Source: Sinorhizobium americanum (GTDB taxonomy: Bacteria > Pseudomonadota > Alphaproteobacteria > Rhizobiales > Rhizobiaceae). From it: a stretch of DNA of 46,664 nt. The notes under the pieces were generated by a model, which was not told the DNA's origin, made no database searches, and saw only the letters and a program-made list of their open reading frames with translations. The position numbers and the translations under genes are program-made. Location of the stretch: NCBI RefSeq assembly GCF_001651855.1, contig NZ_LNQC01000059.1, positions 1 through 46,664 of the forward strand. The letters run 5' to 3'. Shown here one piece after another: positions 16,164 through 24,355 of this stretch. Each line of letters opens with the position of its first letter. The first letter of the stretch is position 1.

Positions 16164-16640
16164 TCACAAGCCACCCTTTTCCCCGGGCCTCTTGTAAACC
16201 GAATACTGGACGTAACACCACATTCCTGGATAGTCGGAAAGGATCAGCACGTTGCCGTTATCGGAATCCCACCATTTCGCAAATCGTCCCAATGAGGTCG
16301 TAGAGACTTTCGGCGGGCCGTAGATGTTTGACAGTGTGCCCTGCAGTGCGGGGCAGCTATGTATGTTTCGCAGCTGTAGTTTCACGGTTTCCAGTCTCCG
16401 AAACCTGTCAAAGTTGAACTTGGCCACGAATGCGAAATCGCCAGTTTTGTAAGGTGCCTCCAGCAGATGCAGCGGGCTGCCGCCCTCATAGGTATCCGGT
16501 CTCTTAGGCTTACGCGCCTGACCTTCCGAAGCCGCGACGACTTCCTGTTCGGTCATGCCCCAGCGTGTATACTGCCAGTCAGCTTGAGCCGCCGATGACC
16601 CCAGAAGCATCGCACAGACTAACCCAGATAATCTCAGCAT
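16164..16640 (-). CDS. Hypothetical secreted protein
   Basis: The 158-residue product has an N-terminal signal peptide (LRLSGLVCAMLLGSSAAQA, cut before DWQYTRW). The mature part includes YTRWGMTEQEVVAASEG, a phrase often seen in small periplasmic proteins of Alphaproteobacteria, then a LKTGDFAF-like strand region and two cysteines that could pair. The start at ATG 16640 is chosen because a signal peptide follows directly and a purine-rich GGGGGAGGGGG precedes it. No function is known. It lies 74 bp downstream of the HNH gene on the same strand. Confidence 0.72.
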   Translation of the reverse strand: MLRLSGLVCAMLLGSSAAQADWQYTRWGMTEQEVVAASEGQARKPKRPDTYEGGSPLHLLEAPYKTGDFAFVAKFNFDRFRRLETVKLQLRNIHSCPALQGTLSNIYGPPKVSTTSLGRFAKWWDSDNGNVLILSDYPGMWCYVQYSVYKRPGEKGGL

Positions 16641-16714
16641 CGCACCCCCTCCCCCAGACACGCGACAACACGACCCTAACGCGCGAATCGTCACCGCGCT
16701 TAATTTCCCGCGCA

Positions 16715-17401
16715 CTAGGATGCCGCCTCGGGTTCGAGGTGAGCCGTTTCCCACGCAAATCCGTCCTTTGCGTTCGCCAACTCCGCACGTCGCGCAATGA
16801 CCCTTTCCAACAGATTGAGAAACCGCCCATTCTCCTGCGCGCACTTCCAGAAATTCACGAAACGGCAGACGAGCTGGACATTCCCGATCTCATAGTGACC
16901 GTTACTGTCGATCCGATCCGCAGAGGCGAGCATGTCGAAGTCAATGTTCTCATTGCCATCGAGATGCATCGGCAGCTTCGTGATAGCGCATAACCCCTGC
17001 TGTTCTTTAATGAGCTCAGCCAGGTGCGCCGCTTCCGAGCAGAGGAGTTTTTTGTCCCTTAGAATCTTCAGGACCTGCTGACCGTTGGAGTTCTTTACGG
17101 TGTCCCTTATCGATTGCATCATCCGCGTAATAGCGAAGTCGGATAGTTCCACGTTGCGGCCGAGCGTCTTGCCTTTGTCTTCGCCGAGGCGTTCTCTCCA
17201 ATCGGGACGGTTGTGCCATTCATCGAGCTGGTCACCGTCGATAAGTGCGCGGATGTAGGCTTTCATGTCGCCATTCGCGATACGGAAAACAGCCTGCTGA
17301 GAAGATAAATAACCCTTGGCCTTCGGGTGAATAGAGTTCCATGTTAGAGCCGCGAGCCTTTTGTTGCGCCGCGACCAACCGCGGACTGGCTTGGCGACCA
17401 T
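16715..17401 (-). CDS. HNH-like endonuclease family protein
   Basis: The 228-residue protein has a C-terminal HNH-type core: IKEQQGLCAITKLPMHLDGN, then ASADRIDSNGHYEIGNVQLV and CRFVNFWKC. The C-x-I-T ... D-R-I-D-S-x-x-x-Y-x-x-G-N-V-Q pattern is the one seen in phage-type HNH proteins, in which Asp takes the place of the first His of the classical motif. The N-terminal part is basic (KPVRGWSRRNKRLAAL). I choose ATG 17401; a TTG at 17449 would overlap the previous gene. It could be a phage-derived nuclease or part of a defence system. The PD-(D/E)XK and TcmP genes nearby make either plausible. Confidence 0.7.
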   Translation of the reverse strand: MVAKPVRGWSRRNKRLAALTWNSIHPKAKGYLSSQQAVFRIANGDMKAYIRALIDGDQLDEWHNRPDWRERLGEDKGKTLGRNVELSDFAITRMMQSIRDTVKNSNGQQVLKILRDKKLLCSEAAHLAELIKEQQGLCAITKLPMHLDGNENIDFDMLASADRIDSNGHYEIGNVQLVCRFVNFWKCAQENGRFLNLLERVIARRAELANAKDGFAWETAHLEPEAAS

Positions 17402-17420
17402 CACTTGATCGCCATACGGC

Positions 17421-17942
17421 TCAAAGATCGCAGGCGGAAGGGTGCTCAAAAGCGCGTTCCCTCAGCGCTTGCCAGCCCGATTGGTCTTCGGGGACAAATG
17501 CCACGACGCCCAACTCCTTCAGGCCGCCGGCAGGTGTCCAGGACCATTGCTCCCGACCCTTCCCTGGGATGTTGTTGGTCGAGAATACGACCTTGTCCTC
17601 GAAGACCTCACGTCCAATTTGTGCACAACCCTCGATCGGGCCATCAAAACGTGGCTTGCCGCCAGTCGAGAACGAAATAACGAAAGGGCTGGCGTCGCAG
17701 GCATTGCCCCCATTCGAACTGCTGCCGATTAATGCCGGAATGCTGTCCACGATGACCAGTTCGTCGAAATGGAGAATGGCATTGCGGTGCAATTCGCGAT
17801 CATCGAGTTTCAAGGCGCGCTCAGGGTATTCGCCCTCGATCCGAACGGTGTGTCCGAACAGACTTTCGATGTCGATCGCGTTCGCTGACTGAACTCCAGC
17901 AATGAAAACGGCAATCGCCACAACTGAAATGCTTCGTCTCAT
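17421..17942 (-). CDS. Hypothetical secreted protein
   Basis: The 173-residue product has a clear signal peptide (RRSISVVAIAVFIAGVQSANA). The mature part starts IDIESLFGHTVRIEGEYPE and contains two cysteines that may pair. ATG 17942 is preceded by GAGGGGG. No family is recognised. It lies 19 bp upstream of the HNH gene on the same strand, so the two and the secreted gene at 16164-16640 may be co-transcribed. A secreted protein next to a nuclease gene is not typical of known defence operons, so the association may be chance. Confidence 0.7.
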   Translation of the reverse strand: MRRSISVVAIAVFIAGVQSANAIDIESLFGHTVRIEGEYPERALKLDDRELHRNAILHFDELVIVDSIPALIGSSSNGGNACDASPFVISFSTGGKPRFDGPIEGCAQIGREVFEDKVVFSTNNIPGKGREQWSWTPAGGLKELGVVAFVPEDQSGWQALRERAFEHPSACDL

Positions 17943-18204
17943 GCAGCCCCCTCGCAATCAACGGTAGTTTGTAACGCACCGTAAACGTCAGGGCAATTCG
18001 CCTTTGTTCCTTGCATCGCCAACTTTGGCGGTCCGGCACGCGAATGCGCCTCAGCGGGCGGCACGTGTCCCTGAGAGCAAATCCAATTTCCGACACTGGC
18101 GTCGCGCCCGGTCGCTGCGGGGAAATCGGCCTGTTGCAATATGGTGGCCGTTTATAAATCTCGGGTAGACACTTACCGACGTCGCTAGCAGTCGGGAGTG
18201 GAGC

Positions 18205-18630
18205 ATGGACGTAAAGTCATCACAGGTAACGGGCAACACTGCCATGCATTATTCGGCATGGCAATTGTCCCGTAGGGGCTGGAACGTCATGTTGACTTCC
18301 AGAAATGCCAAAGGCAGCGACCTGTTTTGCTCGAACGATAACGAAACGATGTTTTTCGGAGTTCAAAGCAAAGGGCTGACGAAGCGCGACCCCGTTGGGC
18401 TTGGCGCAAATCTCGCCAACCTGAGGTCGGATTGGTGGATCATCACGATCAAGGCTAAAACCGAGGCTCCGATCTGTTTCATCATGTCGCTTAAAGAGGT
18501 CAAGGAGCTTTGCCACCACAGCGATCCGGCGAAGAGCAGAAATGGTGCGGCCTCGATCTGGCTCCAGCCATCCGCATATGACCAGCCGCATTTTAGAGAG
18601 GCTTGGCACAGGTTCGAAACGCTGACCTAG
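18205..18630 (+). CDS. PD-(D/E)XK nuclease-fold protein
   Basis: The 141-residue protein resembles Holliday-junction-resolvase or restriction-like folds: an N-terminal helix TGNTAMHYSAWQLSRRGWNV, then SRNAKGSDLF with Asp39, and FFGVQSKG with Gln54 and Lys56 giving the D-x(n)-Q-x-K active site. It ends in a helix-rich region with WWIITIKAKTEAP strands. GGAG precedes the ATG by ten bases. Small lone proteins of this fold are usually DNA-processing enzymes of mobile elements or defence loci. It faces right, away from the HNH gene. Confidence 0.68.
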   Translation: MDVKSSQVTGNTAMHYSAWQLSRRGWNVMLTSRNAKGSDLFCSNDNETMFFGVQSKGLTKRDPVGLGANLANLRSDWWIITIKAKTEAPICFIMSLKEVKELCHHSDPAKSRNGAASIWLQPSAYDQPHFREAWHRFETLT

Positions 18631-18842
18631 GCCATCGATCGTTGGCGTTGCAGGCCGAATCTAACGCGTTCCTCGCTGGCTACCGATAAGGAATGTTATC
18701 GGCATTCAGGATTGAAAATCCGCATATCTCGGATTGGAACCCAAGGGCCATCAGCTTCACTACCAGCGGTGTTAACGCTGGATTTGCAGGTGAAACCTAT
18801 GCTTGCCTGACACGATCGACGCGACAGGATGCGAGGAAAGCT

Positions 18843-19418
18843 ATGGCACCCCTGAGATGGTTTCTGGTTACGATGCTGGTTTTTTTCGGGGGGCCAGGCT
18901 CCGCGCAGGAGAACCAGCGAGAAGATCAACAGCAGACCTGCGAAGCCATCCTCGACATCCAGCCAGCGGCGGCGGAATGCAAGAAGGTCTTCGCAAAGGA
19001 TGCCGATTGCTGCATCCAGTATGACGAGAAGAGACTGGCGAAGCGCTGCGAGAAGATGTCGAGCAAGGAGTTCGCTCTGATCTGCTTCACAGAAATCCAT
19101 GAAGTTGGCTTATGGAAAACCGACCTAACGGGCGAAAACGAACCTGGTCTCGGTGCCCAGCAAGCGAAGCAATGGAAAAAGAACGTCATGCGCGAGTGCA
19201 TGAAGGAGCCGACGAAGGCAGACGCCCTCGCCTGCGCAGTCCTGCAGAAGAGCGGAACGAAGTTCGTGTTCGGAGAAAAGAACGCCCAGGTCGGACGCGA
19301 TGCTACGGAGGCCGATCCGATCATGAAGTTCTGCCGCAAAACCTTCGGAGACTACTGGGAAGGCGTCGAGCAGTGCGTGAAGGATCAACGGGCGGCCAAG
19401 AAGCGCTTGGGGCTATAG
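18843..19418 (+). CDS. Cysteine-rich secreted hypothetical protein
   Basis: The 191-residue product has a signal peptide (LRWFLVTMLVFFGGPGSAQ) and many cysteines after it, in TCEAIL, AECKKVF, DADCCIQYD, KRCEKM, LICF, MRECMKE, LACAV, KFCRK and EQCVKD. This implies a disulfide-stabilised periplasmic or exported helical protein. GAGGA seven bases before ATG 18843 supports that start over earlier frames. The mature protein is highly charged. No family is recognised. It lies between two nuclease- or phage-associated genes in the foreign-looking patch. Confidence 0.7.
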   Translation: MAPLRWFLVTMLVFFGGPGSAQENQREDQQQTCEAILDIQPAAAECKKVFAKDADCCIQYDEKRLAKRCEKMSSKEFALICFTEIHEVGLWKTDLTGENEPGLGAQQAKQWKKNVMRECMKEPTKADALACAVLQKSGTKFVFGEKNAQVGRDATEADPIMKFCRKTFGDYWEGVEQCVKDQRAAKKRLGL

Positions 19419-19600
19419 GGGAAGAAGGTAATGGCCGATCTCCCCGCCGAGCCTGTCATTGCAGGCGTCGACAGGCCATGCCTATCGCCGAATGACCGAA
19501 ATCACTCTAGCGAATTGAAATAGCGCTGCCATATTGACGCAGTTTTCGCAGATCGGATGTCGATAAAATCTGGAAAGGAGACGCCTTACTCCGGAGTGTA

Positions 19601-20806
19601 TTGGCGGAATCAAGTAACAGTCTTAGGTTGAAACAAATACCAAGCCGGGATTCGTCGATGACAAGTGTATATCAGGGCCGTGAGCAGACTGAAGCCAAGC
19701 ATTTCATCCTGCGGCGGTATCTGCAGACACTGGCCTTCAAAACGCTTCATGGAGGCTGGGGCACCCTCGCGTATATCGACGGCTTCTCCGGGCCTTGGCA
19801 GTCAAAGACGCCGGATCACTCTGACTCGTCTTTCATGATCGCGGTCCAGGTGTTGAAGGATGCGCAGGCGAAGGTTCGCCAGTCGGGGAAGCGACCCCGT
19901 ATCAAGTGCTTCTTCGCTGAAGAGAACCGAGATTCATTTGCCCAACTTCAGGCAGCGGTGGCATCGCATCACGATCCAGCGAATGGTTTCTTTATCGAAA
20001 CGTTCAACGGGAAGTTTGAAAACGCGGTCGGCCATATCCAAAAGACAATGGCTAATTCGTTTGCTCTCACTTTCATCGATCCGACTGGATGGACTGGCTA
20101 CGAGTTCGACAAGGTAAAGCCGATTTTTGAGCACGCCCCAGGTGAAGTGCTTCTCAACTTCATGTTCGACTTCGTAAATCGATTTACCGCCTCCTCAGAC
20201 CCAGCAACTCTGGCGTCGTTCGACGGGATACTCGGTGCCAACTGGAAGGAGCGCCTCGATCTTTCACTGCCAAGAGAAGAGGCGCTGATGGCCCTCTTTA
20301 CCGAACAGTTTCGGAAGGCGGGGAAATTTGAATATGTGCTCAGCACCCCTATCGAAAAAATATCGGATCGTACTCACTTCTACATTGTCTATGGGACGAG
20401 AAGCCCGGAAGGACTGGCAGCCTATCGCAACGAAGAGTACGCGGCGCTGAAAAATCACGGTATGCGGCGGGCAGCGGCTCGCGAGGAAATTCGCGAGAAT
20501 AAGACGGGGCAAGCTGGTCTCTTTGGAGCAGAGGAAATGGCCTCCATGGCTGAGATTTCCATGGAGGTCCAGATCGCGAATATTAGGAACCAGGCAAAGG
20601 ATTGGCTCCGCGCCCAACTGCCAGCCTGTCCCAAGCCATTTTCCGAAATCTGGCCACCTATGCTGGACAAATTCATGTTGAGAAAAACGGATGCCAAGCA
20701 AGTTTGCGTCGAGCTTGGAAAAGCAGGTGAGATTAAGGAGACGTGGCGGCTGAACGGTTCTAAGCGCCGCACGCCTGACGACGCGGATCGGATCGAGCGA
20801 ACTTAG
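19601..20806 (+). CDS. tcmP: Three-Cys-motif partner protein TcmP
   Basis: The 401-residue protein reads as TcmP. It has EQTEAKHFILRRYLQTLAFK at the start, GGWGTLAYIDGFSGPWQSKT, then a Rossmann-like region with CFFAEENRDSFAQLQ and LTFIDPTGWTGYEF, and a C-terminal helical domain. TcmP is defined by its neighbour with the three-cysteine motif, which is here at 20803-21555 on the other strand; the stop regions overlap by four bases. The start is TTG 19601 with CGGAG upstream, or ATG 19658, which begins close to the conserved part. The pair is found in phage and accessory regions and is suspected of nucleic-acid or methylation-type chemistry. The function is not established. Confidence 0.88.
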   Translation: MAESSNSLRLKQIPSRDSSMTSVYQGREQTEAKHFILRRYLQTLAFKTLHGGWGTLAYIDGFSGPWQSKTPDHSDSSFMIAVQVLKDAQAKVRQSGKRPRIKCFFAEENRDSFAQLQAAVASHHDPANGFFIETFNGKFENAVGHIQKTMANSFALTFIDPTGWTGYEFDKVKPIFEHAPGEVLLNFMFDFVNRFTASSDPATLASFDGILGANWKERLDLSLPREEALMALFTEQFRKAGKFEYVLSTPIEKISDRTHFYIVYGTRSPEGLAAYRNEEYAALKNHGMRRAAAREEIRENKTGQAGLFGAEEMASMAEISMEVQIANIRNQAKDWLRAQLPACPKPFSEIWPPMLDKFMLRKTDAKQVCVELGKAGEIKETWRLNGSKRRTPDDADRIERT

Positions 20807-21555
20807 GCCGCGATTGCCGGCATGTTGTCCCACGTTCTCCCGCGATATGAGCGCCCAGTTTTCTTCTTATTTTGGCCTCCCCACTGTTTGAAGAAGAAGG
20901 CGATGTCAGCGTCGGTGCACATATCGAAGATTTCGTCGATCCACGCCGGGTTCATGGGGCGTGCCTTTGGGCCAGATTCGCCGCCGACGATGGCCCAATG
21001 AATGCTCTTAAGACTTCCTGCGGAAACCGAACCGATAAGCGGTTCGAAGGATACAAAGCGGACGGCTGCAGGGACGTGCCTTAATTCGTCCAGACGGTGA
21101 ATTACCCGGCCATCTTCTACGCTTGCACCGAGCCAAACGTTCGGCAGCACATCGAAACCATGCTGTAGAATGGCAGCCATTCTGTCCGGCCTCTTTGTTA
21201 AAATCTGGTAGGTATGCCGAGGCGTCTCCGCCATAACGGACCAAACCTTGTGGACGAAGTCGACCGGGACATCCGGATGGAATAGGTCCGACATGGAGTT
21301 GACGAAGACGTTCCGTGGCCGAGACCATGTCTTGGGAATTTCGAGGGCGTTCTCATCGAGATAAAGCGCACCAGTCCACTTTGGGCGGCCGCCGCTCTTC
21401 CGTGTCAGGCCCCGGTACTTCTCGACGCCCATTGCTTCCAAACGCGCCGCCATGCGCATGGCGTAGCAGTTAGTGCAGCCAGCACTCATGATCGAGCAAC
21501 CCGCGACCGGATTCCAAGTTGCATCTGTCCATTCGATAGTCGTCTCTGCCATCAT
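20803..21555 (-). CDS. Phage Gp37/Gp68-family (DUF5131) three-Cys-motif protein
   Basis: The 250-residue protein has the defining start IEWTDATWNPVAGCSIMSAG, then C-T-N-C-Y-A, giving C-x7-C-x2-C-Y as in radical-SAM-like Gp37/Gp68 proteins. Later blocks are PRNVFVNSMSDLFHPDVPV, YQILTKRPDRM, NVWLGASVEDGRV, FVSFEPLIG, WAIVGGESGPKARPM and a C-terminal FFKQWGG. These match DUF5131 along its whole length. The three cysteines probably hold an iron-sulfur cluster. GGGAG precedes the ATG. It is convergent with tcmP with a four-base overlap, so the two form a physical module even though they are not co-transcribed. Confidence 0.9.
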   Translation of the reverse strand: MMAETTIEWTDATWNPVAGCSIMSAGCTNCYAMRMAARLEAMGVEKYRGLTRKSGGRPKWTGALYLDENALEIPKTWSRPRNVFVNSMSDLFHPDVPVDFVHKVWSVMAETPRHTYQILTKRPDRMAAILQHGFDVLPNVWLGASVEDGRVIHRLDELRHVPAAVRFVSFEPLIGSVSAGSLKSIHWAIVGGESGPKARPMNPAWIDEIFDMCTDADIAFFFKQWGGQNKKKTGRSYRGRTWDNMPAIAA

Positions 21556-21749
21556 ACGCTCCCGAGGTGCTCGGGGAGTCTATCACGGTTGGTAAACAAA
21601 GCCGTAAAGGAAAGCGCCCAAGGCCACTTAGCAAAGGGCAACTTGGCCTTCTGCTCACCTGGGGTAACGGCGTCGCCTATTTGGGCAGGTGTGCAACTTT
21701 GAATCAGGTGTAATCTCTACAACCTTGATTGTAGAAGGTGTAAGCCGCG

Positions 21750-21875
21750 GTGGCCGATCCAAAATGGCTCTGCTTCTACAACGAGGCCTATCTGGTCGTC
21801 GCCGTCGTCTATTTCTTCATCTGCTTCGGAGCTTCCCGTTACAGCCGCTGGCTGGAGCAGAGGCTGGCCTCGTAG
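21750..21875 (+). pseudogene. C-terminal remnant of an amino-acid ABC transporter permease
   Basis: Only the last ~40 residues remain: WLCFYNEAYLVVAVVYFFIC, then FGASRYSRWLEQRL, which is the final membrane helix and tail typical of Glu/Asp-type permeases (AapM/GltK). The rest is missing; upstream sequence from 21560 shows no further match. It lies 17 bp before aroK in the same direction, so aroK may once have been the end of a transport operon and now depends on another promoter. Confidence 0.7.
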
Positions 21876-21892
21876 TGGGTTATTAGGACGCC

Positions 21893-22474
21893 ATGAACAT
21901 GTCTCTCAATTCTCAACCCAAAGCGGCTCTTCTCGCCGCTCTGGGTGGGCGCTGCATAGTGCTCATCGGCATGATGGGCTCGGGCAAGACGTCGGTCGGC
22001 CGGCCTCTCGCGGCGCGGCTCGGGCTCAATTTTGTCGACGCCGATGCCGAAATCGAAGCGGCGCACCGCATGACGATCCCGGAAATCTTTGCCCGGCACG
22101 GCGAGACCTATTTTCGCGACGGCGAGCGGCGGTTGCTCGCGCGGCTCCTGGCCAAAGGGCCGAAAGTGGTGGCGACCGGCGGAGGCGCCTTCATGAATGC
22201 CGAGACCCGCGCGCGGGTCGCGGAGCAGGGGGTGTCGATCTGGCTGAAGGCCGATTTCGACGTCTTGATCCGCCGCGTGCGCCGACGTGCCAACCGGCCG
22301 CTGCTGCAAACGCCTGATCCCGAAGGCGCCCTGCGCAAATTGATCGATGACCGTTACCCAACTTATGCTCTGGCCGACGTCACGGTGGTGTCCGACGAAG
22401 GCCCGCACGAAATGGTCGCGGCGGAAACGATTCGGGCTTTGATGTCCTATTTGAACGTTCACGCCGTGCCGTAG
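21893..22474 (+). CDS. aroK: Shikimate kinase
   Basis: The 193-residue enzyme phosphorylates shikimate at the 3-hydroxyl with ATP in aromatic amino acid synthesis. Visible marks are Walker A GMMGSGKTSVG (about 26-36), FVDADAEIEAA with the shikimate-binding Asp pair, IPEIFARHGETYFRDGERR, the GGGAF loop, and the lid region RRRANRPLLQTPDPEGALRK, then DDRYPTYALADVTV. It is intact and normal in length. It is not followed by aroB as in the usual chromosomal pair; only remnants follow. It may therefore be a second, accessory copy, perhaps moved with the permease fragment in front of it. ATG 21899 is an alternative start. Confidence 0.93.
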   Translation: MNMSLNSQPKAALLAALGGRCIVLIGMMGSGKTSVGRPLAARLGLNFVDADAEIEAAHRMTIPEIFARHGETYFRDGERRLLARLLAKGPKVVATGGGAFMNAETRARVAEQGVSIWLKADFDVLIRRVRRRANRPLLQTPDPEGALRKLIDDRYPTYALADVTVVSDEGPHEMVAAETIRALMSYLNVHAVP

Positions 22475-22683
22475 CCGCCCGGCCGCGACGGAAGAGAGTA
22501 TCTTCATGACCGAGGTGCGGCTCGATTACGGACAGCGTGGCCCGATACTCCTGGTCGGCGAGCGATCGACGGAGGGGGCCGGCGCGGAAATTCTAGGTCC
22601 GCTCCCGTGCAGCCTGCGCGCTCGTTACGAAAGCCGCCTCGCGCGTCATCAGAGCGCGTCGGTTTCCGCCGATCATCTCACTA

Positions 22684-22768
22684 CTCCGTGTGCTCACTCC
22701 TGTTGGCGCGGCCTGCGAGGAAACCTTCGTGCTGGCCCCCAACCGCGCCGACGCCCCTGTTCACCCCA
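22684..22768 (+). pseudogene. Scrap of an SsuD-like monooxygenase
   Basis: The reading VLTPVGAACEETFVLAPN in the plus strand matches the segment [19 protein letters not shown] of the intact SsuD at 41036-42205. Nothing else of the gene is recognisable on either side. It abuts the end of the ABC ATPase gene on the other strand. It suggests that an ssuD-like gene once stood here and was lost by deletion. Confidence 0.5.
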
Positions 22769-23591
22769 AGGGCGACAGGCGGGCGAGCGTGTCGGCGCGC
22801 CGATCGCTGTGCAGCAGCTGCAGGCAATGCTGCTTGAGGCGCACGAAGTCTGCGGAAGCCATGATCCCCGTTCCGCGCGGCCTGTCAAAAGGCACCACGA
22901 TCTCCTCCTGGATTTTGCCCGGCTCAGCCTGCATGACGATGATGCGGTCGGCGAGGAGCAGCGCCTCGTCGATGTCGTGCGTCACGAAGACGATCGTCTT
23001 GCGGAACTGTTCCCAGATATCGAGCAACAGTTCCTGCATGCGCAACCGCGTCAGCGCATCCAACGCGCCAAACGGCTCGTCCATCAGAAGCAGGCGGGGC
23101 TGGTTGACGAGCACGCGGGCAATCTCCACCCGTTGCTGCATGCCGCCGGATAGCTGTCGCGGATACCGATCGAAGAAACCGGAAAGGCCGACGAGGTCGA
23201 GCATGCGCTCGGCCTCGCGCCGCCGCTCGTCGCGGCCCACGCCGCGCATCTTGAGGCCGAAGGCGACATTGTTGCGCGCGCTCTTCCATGGAAAGAGCGT
23301 ATGGTGCTGGAAGACGATCCCGCGCTCGGGTCCGGGCCCCCTCACGACCTCGCCGTCGACAGTGAGCCGTCCGGCGGCGGGAGCGATATGGCCCGCAAGC
23401 GCGCCGAGCAGGGTCGACTTGCCGCAACCGGACGGGCCGAGCAGGCAGACGAACTCGCCAGACGAGACCGCGAAGCTGACGTCGCTTACCGCCTCGAAGG
23501 CGTTGCTGCCGTGGCCGAGGCGAATGGAAACGTTGCTCGCCTCGATGCGGCCGGTCAGTGCGTGAAGCTTTCGGTCATGGCTGTTCATCAT
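22761..23591 (-). CDS. Taurine/sulfonate-type ABC transporter ATP-binding protein
   Basis: The 276-residue ATPase belongs to the nitrate/sulfonate/taurine group: Walker A GPSGCGKST, Q-loop VFQHHTLFPWKSARNNVAFG, signature LSGGMQQR, Walker [17 protein letters not shown] and switch VFVTHDIDEALLLADRI. The ATG overlaps the permease stop as ATGA. The gene itself is intact, but the permease and binding-protein genes ahead of it carry frame-disrupting lesions. It can work only if it pairs with another permease, such as the SsuC at 34-35 kb. Confidence 0.9.
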   Translation of the reverse strand: MMNSHDRKLHALTGRIEASNVSIRLGHGSNAFEAVSDVSFAVSSGEFVCLLGPSGCGKSTLLGALAGHIAPAAGRLTVDGEVVRGPGPERGIVFQHHTLFPWKSARNNVAFGLKMRGVGRDERRREAERMLDLVGLSGFFDRYPRQLSGGMQQRVEIARVLVNQPRLLLMDEPFGALDALTRLRMQELLLDIWEQFRKTIVFVTHDIDEALLLADRIIVMQAEPGKIQEEIVVPFDRPRGTGIMASADFVRLKQHCLQLLHSDRRADTLARLSPLG

Positions 23592-24347
23592 CTACCTTCC
23601 TTCGCATGCCAGGGCAGAAGTGCTGCGCCTGCCGCCTTGAGCAGCGCGCTGCTGCCCATGCCGATGAGACCGATGAGGATCATGCCGACGATGATGTCGG
23701 GGTAGTTCTGCAAGGTATAGGACTCCCAGGTATAGTAGCCGATCCCGAACTGACCCGAGATCATCTCAGCGGTCACGATCGATGACGAGGCCGGTGACGA
23801 TGTTCGGCGCAGCGCCCGGGATGATGACCTCGAAAAGCATCGCCGTTCGCGTGCTGCCGAGGCTCAGGGCGGAAGCCACAAGCCGAGGATCGACGTTTTC
23901 CACCCCGTGAACGGTGTTGATAAGGATCGGGAACAGGGCGCCCGTGAACGTGATGAAGATCATCGATGCTTCGGAGGACGGAAACATCAGCACCGCGAGC
24001 GGGATCCAGGCAACGGCCGGGATGGGACGCAAGAGCTCGAGCGGCGTCTCAAGAATATCTCCAAGCCAGCGGGACCGGCCGATGACCAGGCCGAGCACGA
24101 CGCCTGCGATGGCCGCGATGACATAGCCGGCCAGCACTCGTCGAATGCTGCTGGAGACATGGTCGTAAAGCCGCGGCGAACGTAGGAACTCCAGCGCCGC
24201 CGCGGCGACGTCAACCGGTCCCGGCACGTTCTGGAAGGTGACGACGCCGAGATCGAGCCTGAGGGCCGATGCCATCTGCCAGGCGATGAGGCAGATGGCA
24301 AGAGATCCGGCGCGGCGCATCCAGCGCCCGAGAGGACGGGTGCTCAT
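23588..24347 (-). pseudogene. Taurine/sulfonate-type ABC permease, internal deletion and frameshift
   Basis: The upstream part reads as an SsuC/TauC permease: PIPAVAWIPLAVLMFPSSEA and an EAA-type loop ending PGAAPNIVTGLVI, then runs into a stop at 23768-23766. The downstream part resumes in another frame with TAEMISGQFGIGYYTWESYT, then LQNYPDIIVGMILIGLIGMG. The family normally has about nine or ten residues (a GMGTAWF-like stretch) between these parts. At the break the minus strand reads ATCGATCG, so a deletion of roughly 25-35 bases (length 2 mod 3) between two ATCG copies explains both the missing residues and the frame change. A random sequencing error would not remove that segment. Confidence 0.82.
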
Positions 24348-24355
24348 GGCCAGCC

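Noticed and set aside
21620..21650. Inverted repeat AAGGCCA/TGGCCTT
   Set aside because: It has only 7-bp arms with a 17-base spacer and no T-run. It is not in a position that clearly suggests an operator or terminator.
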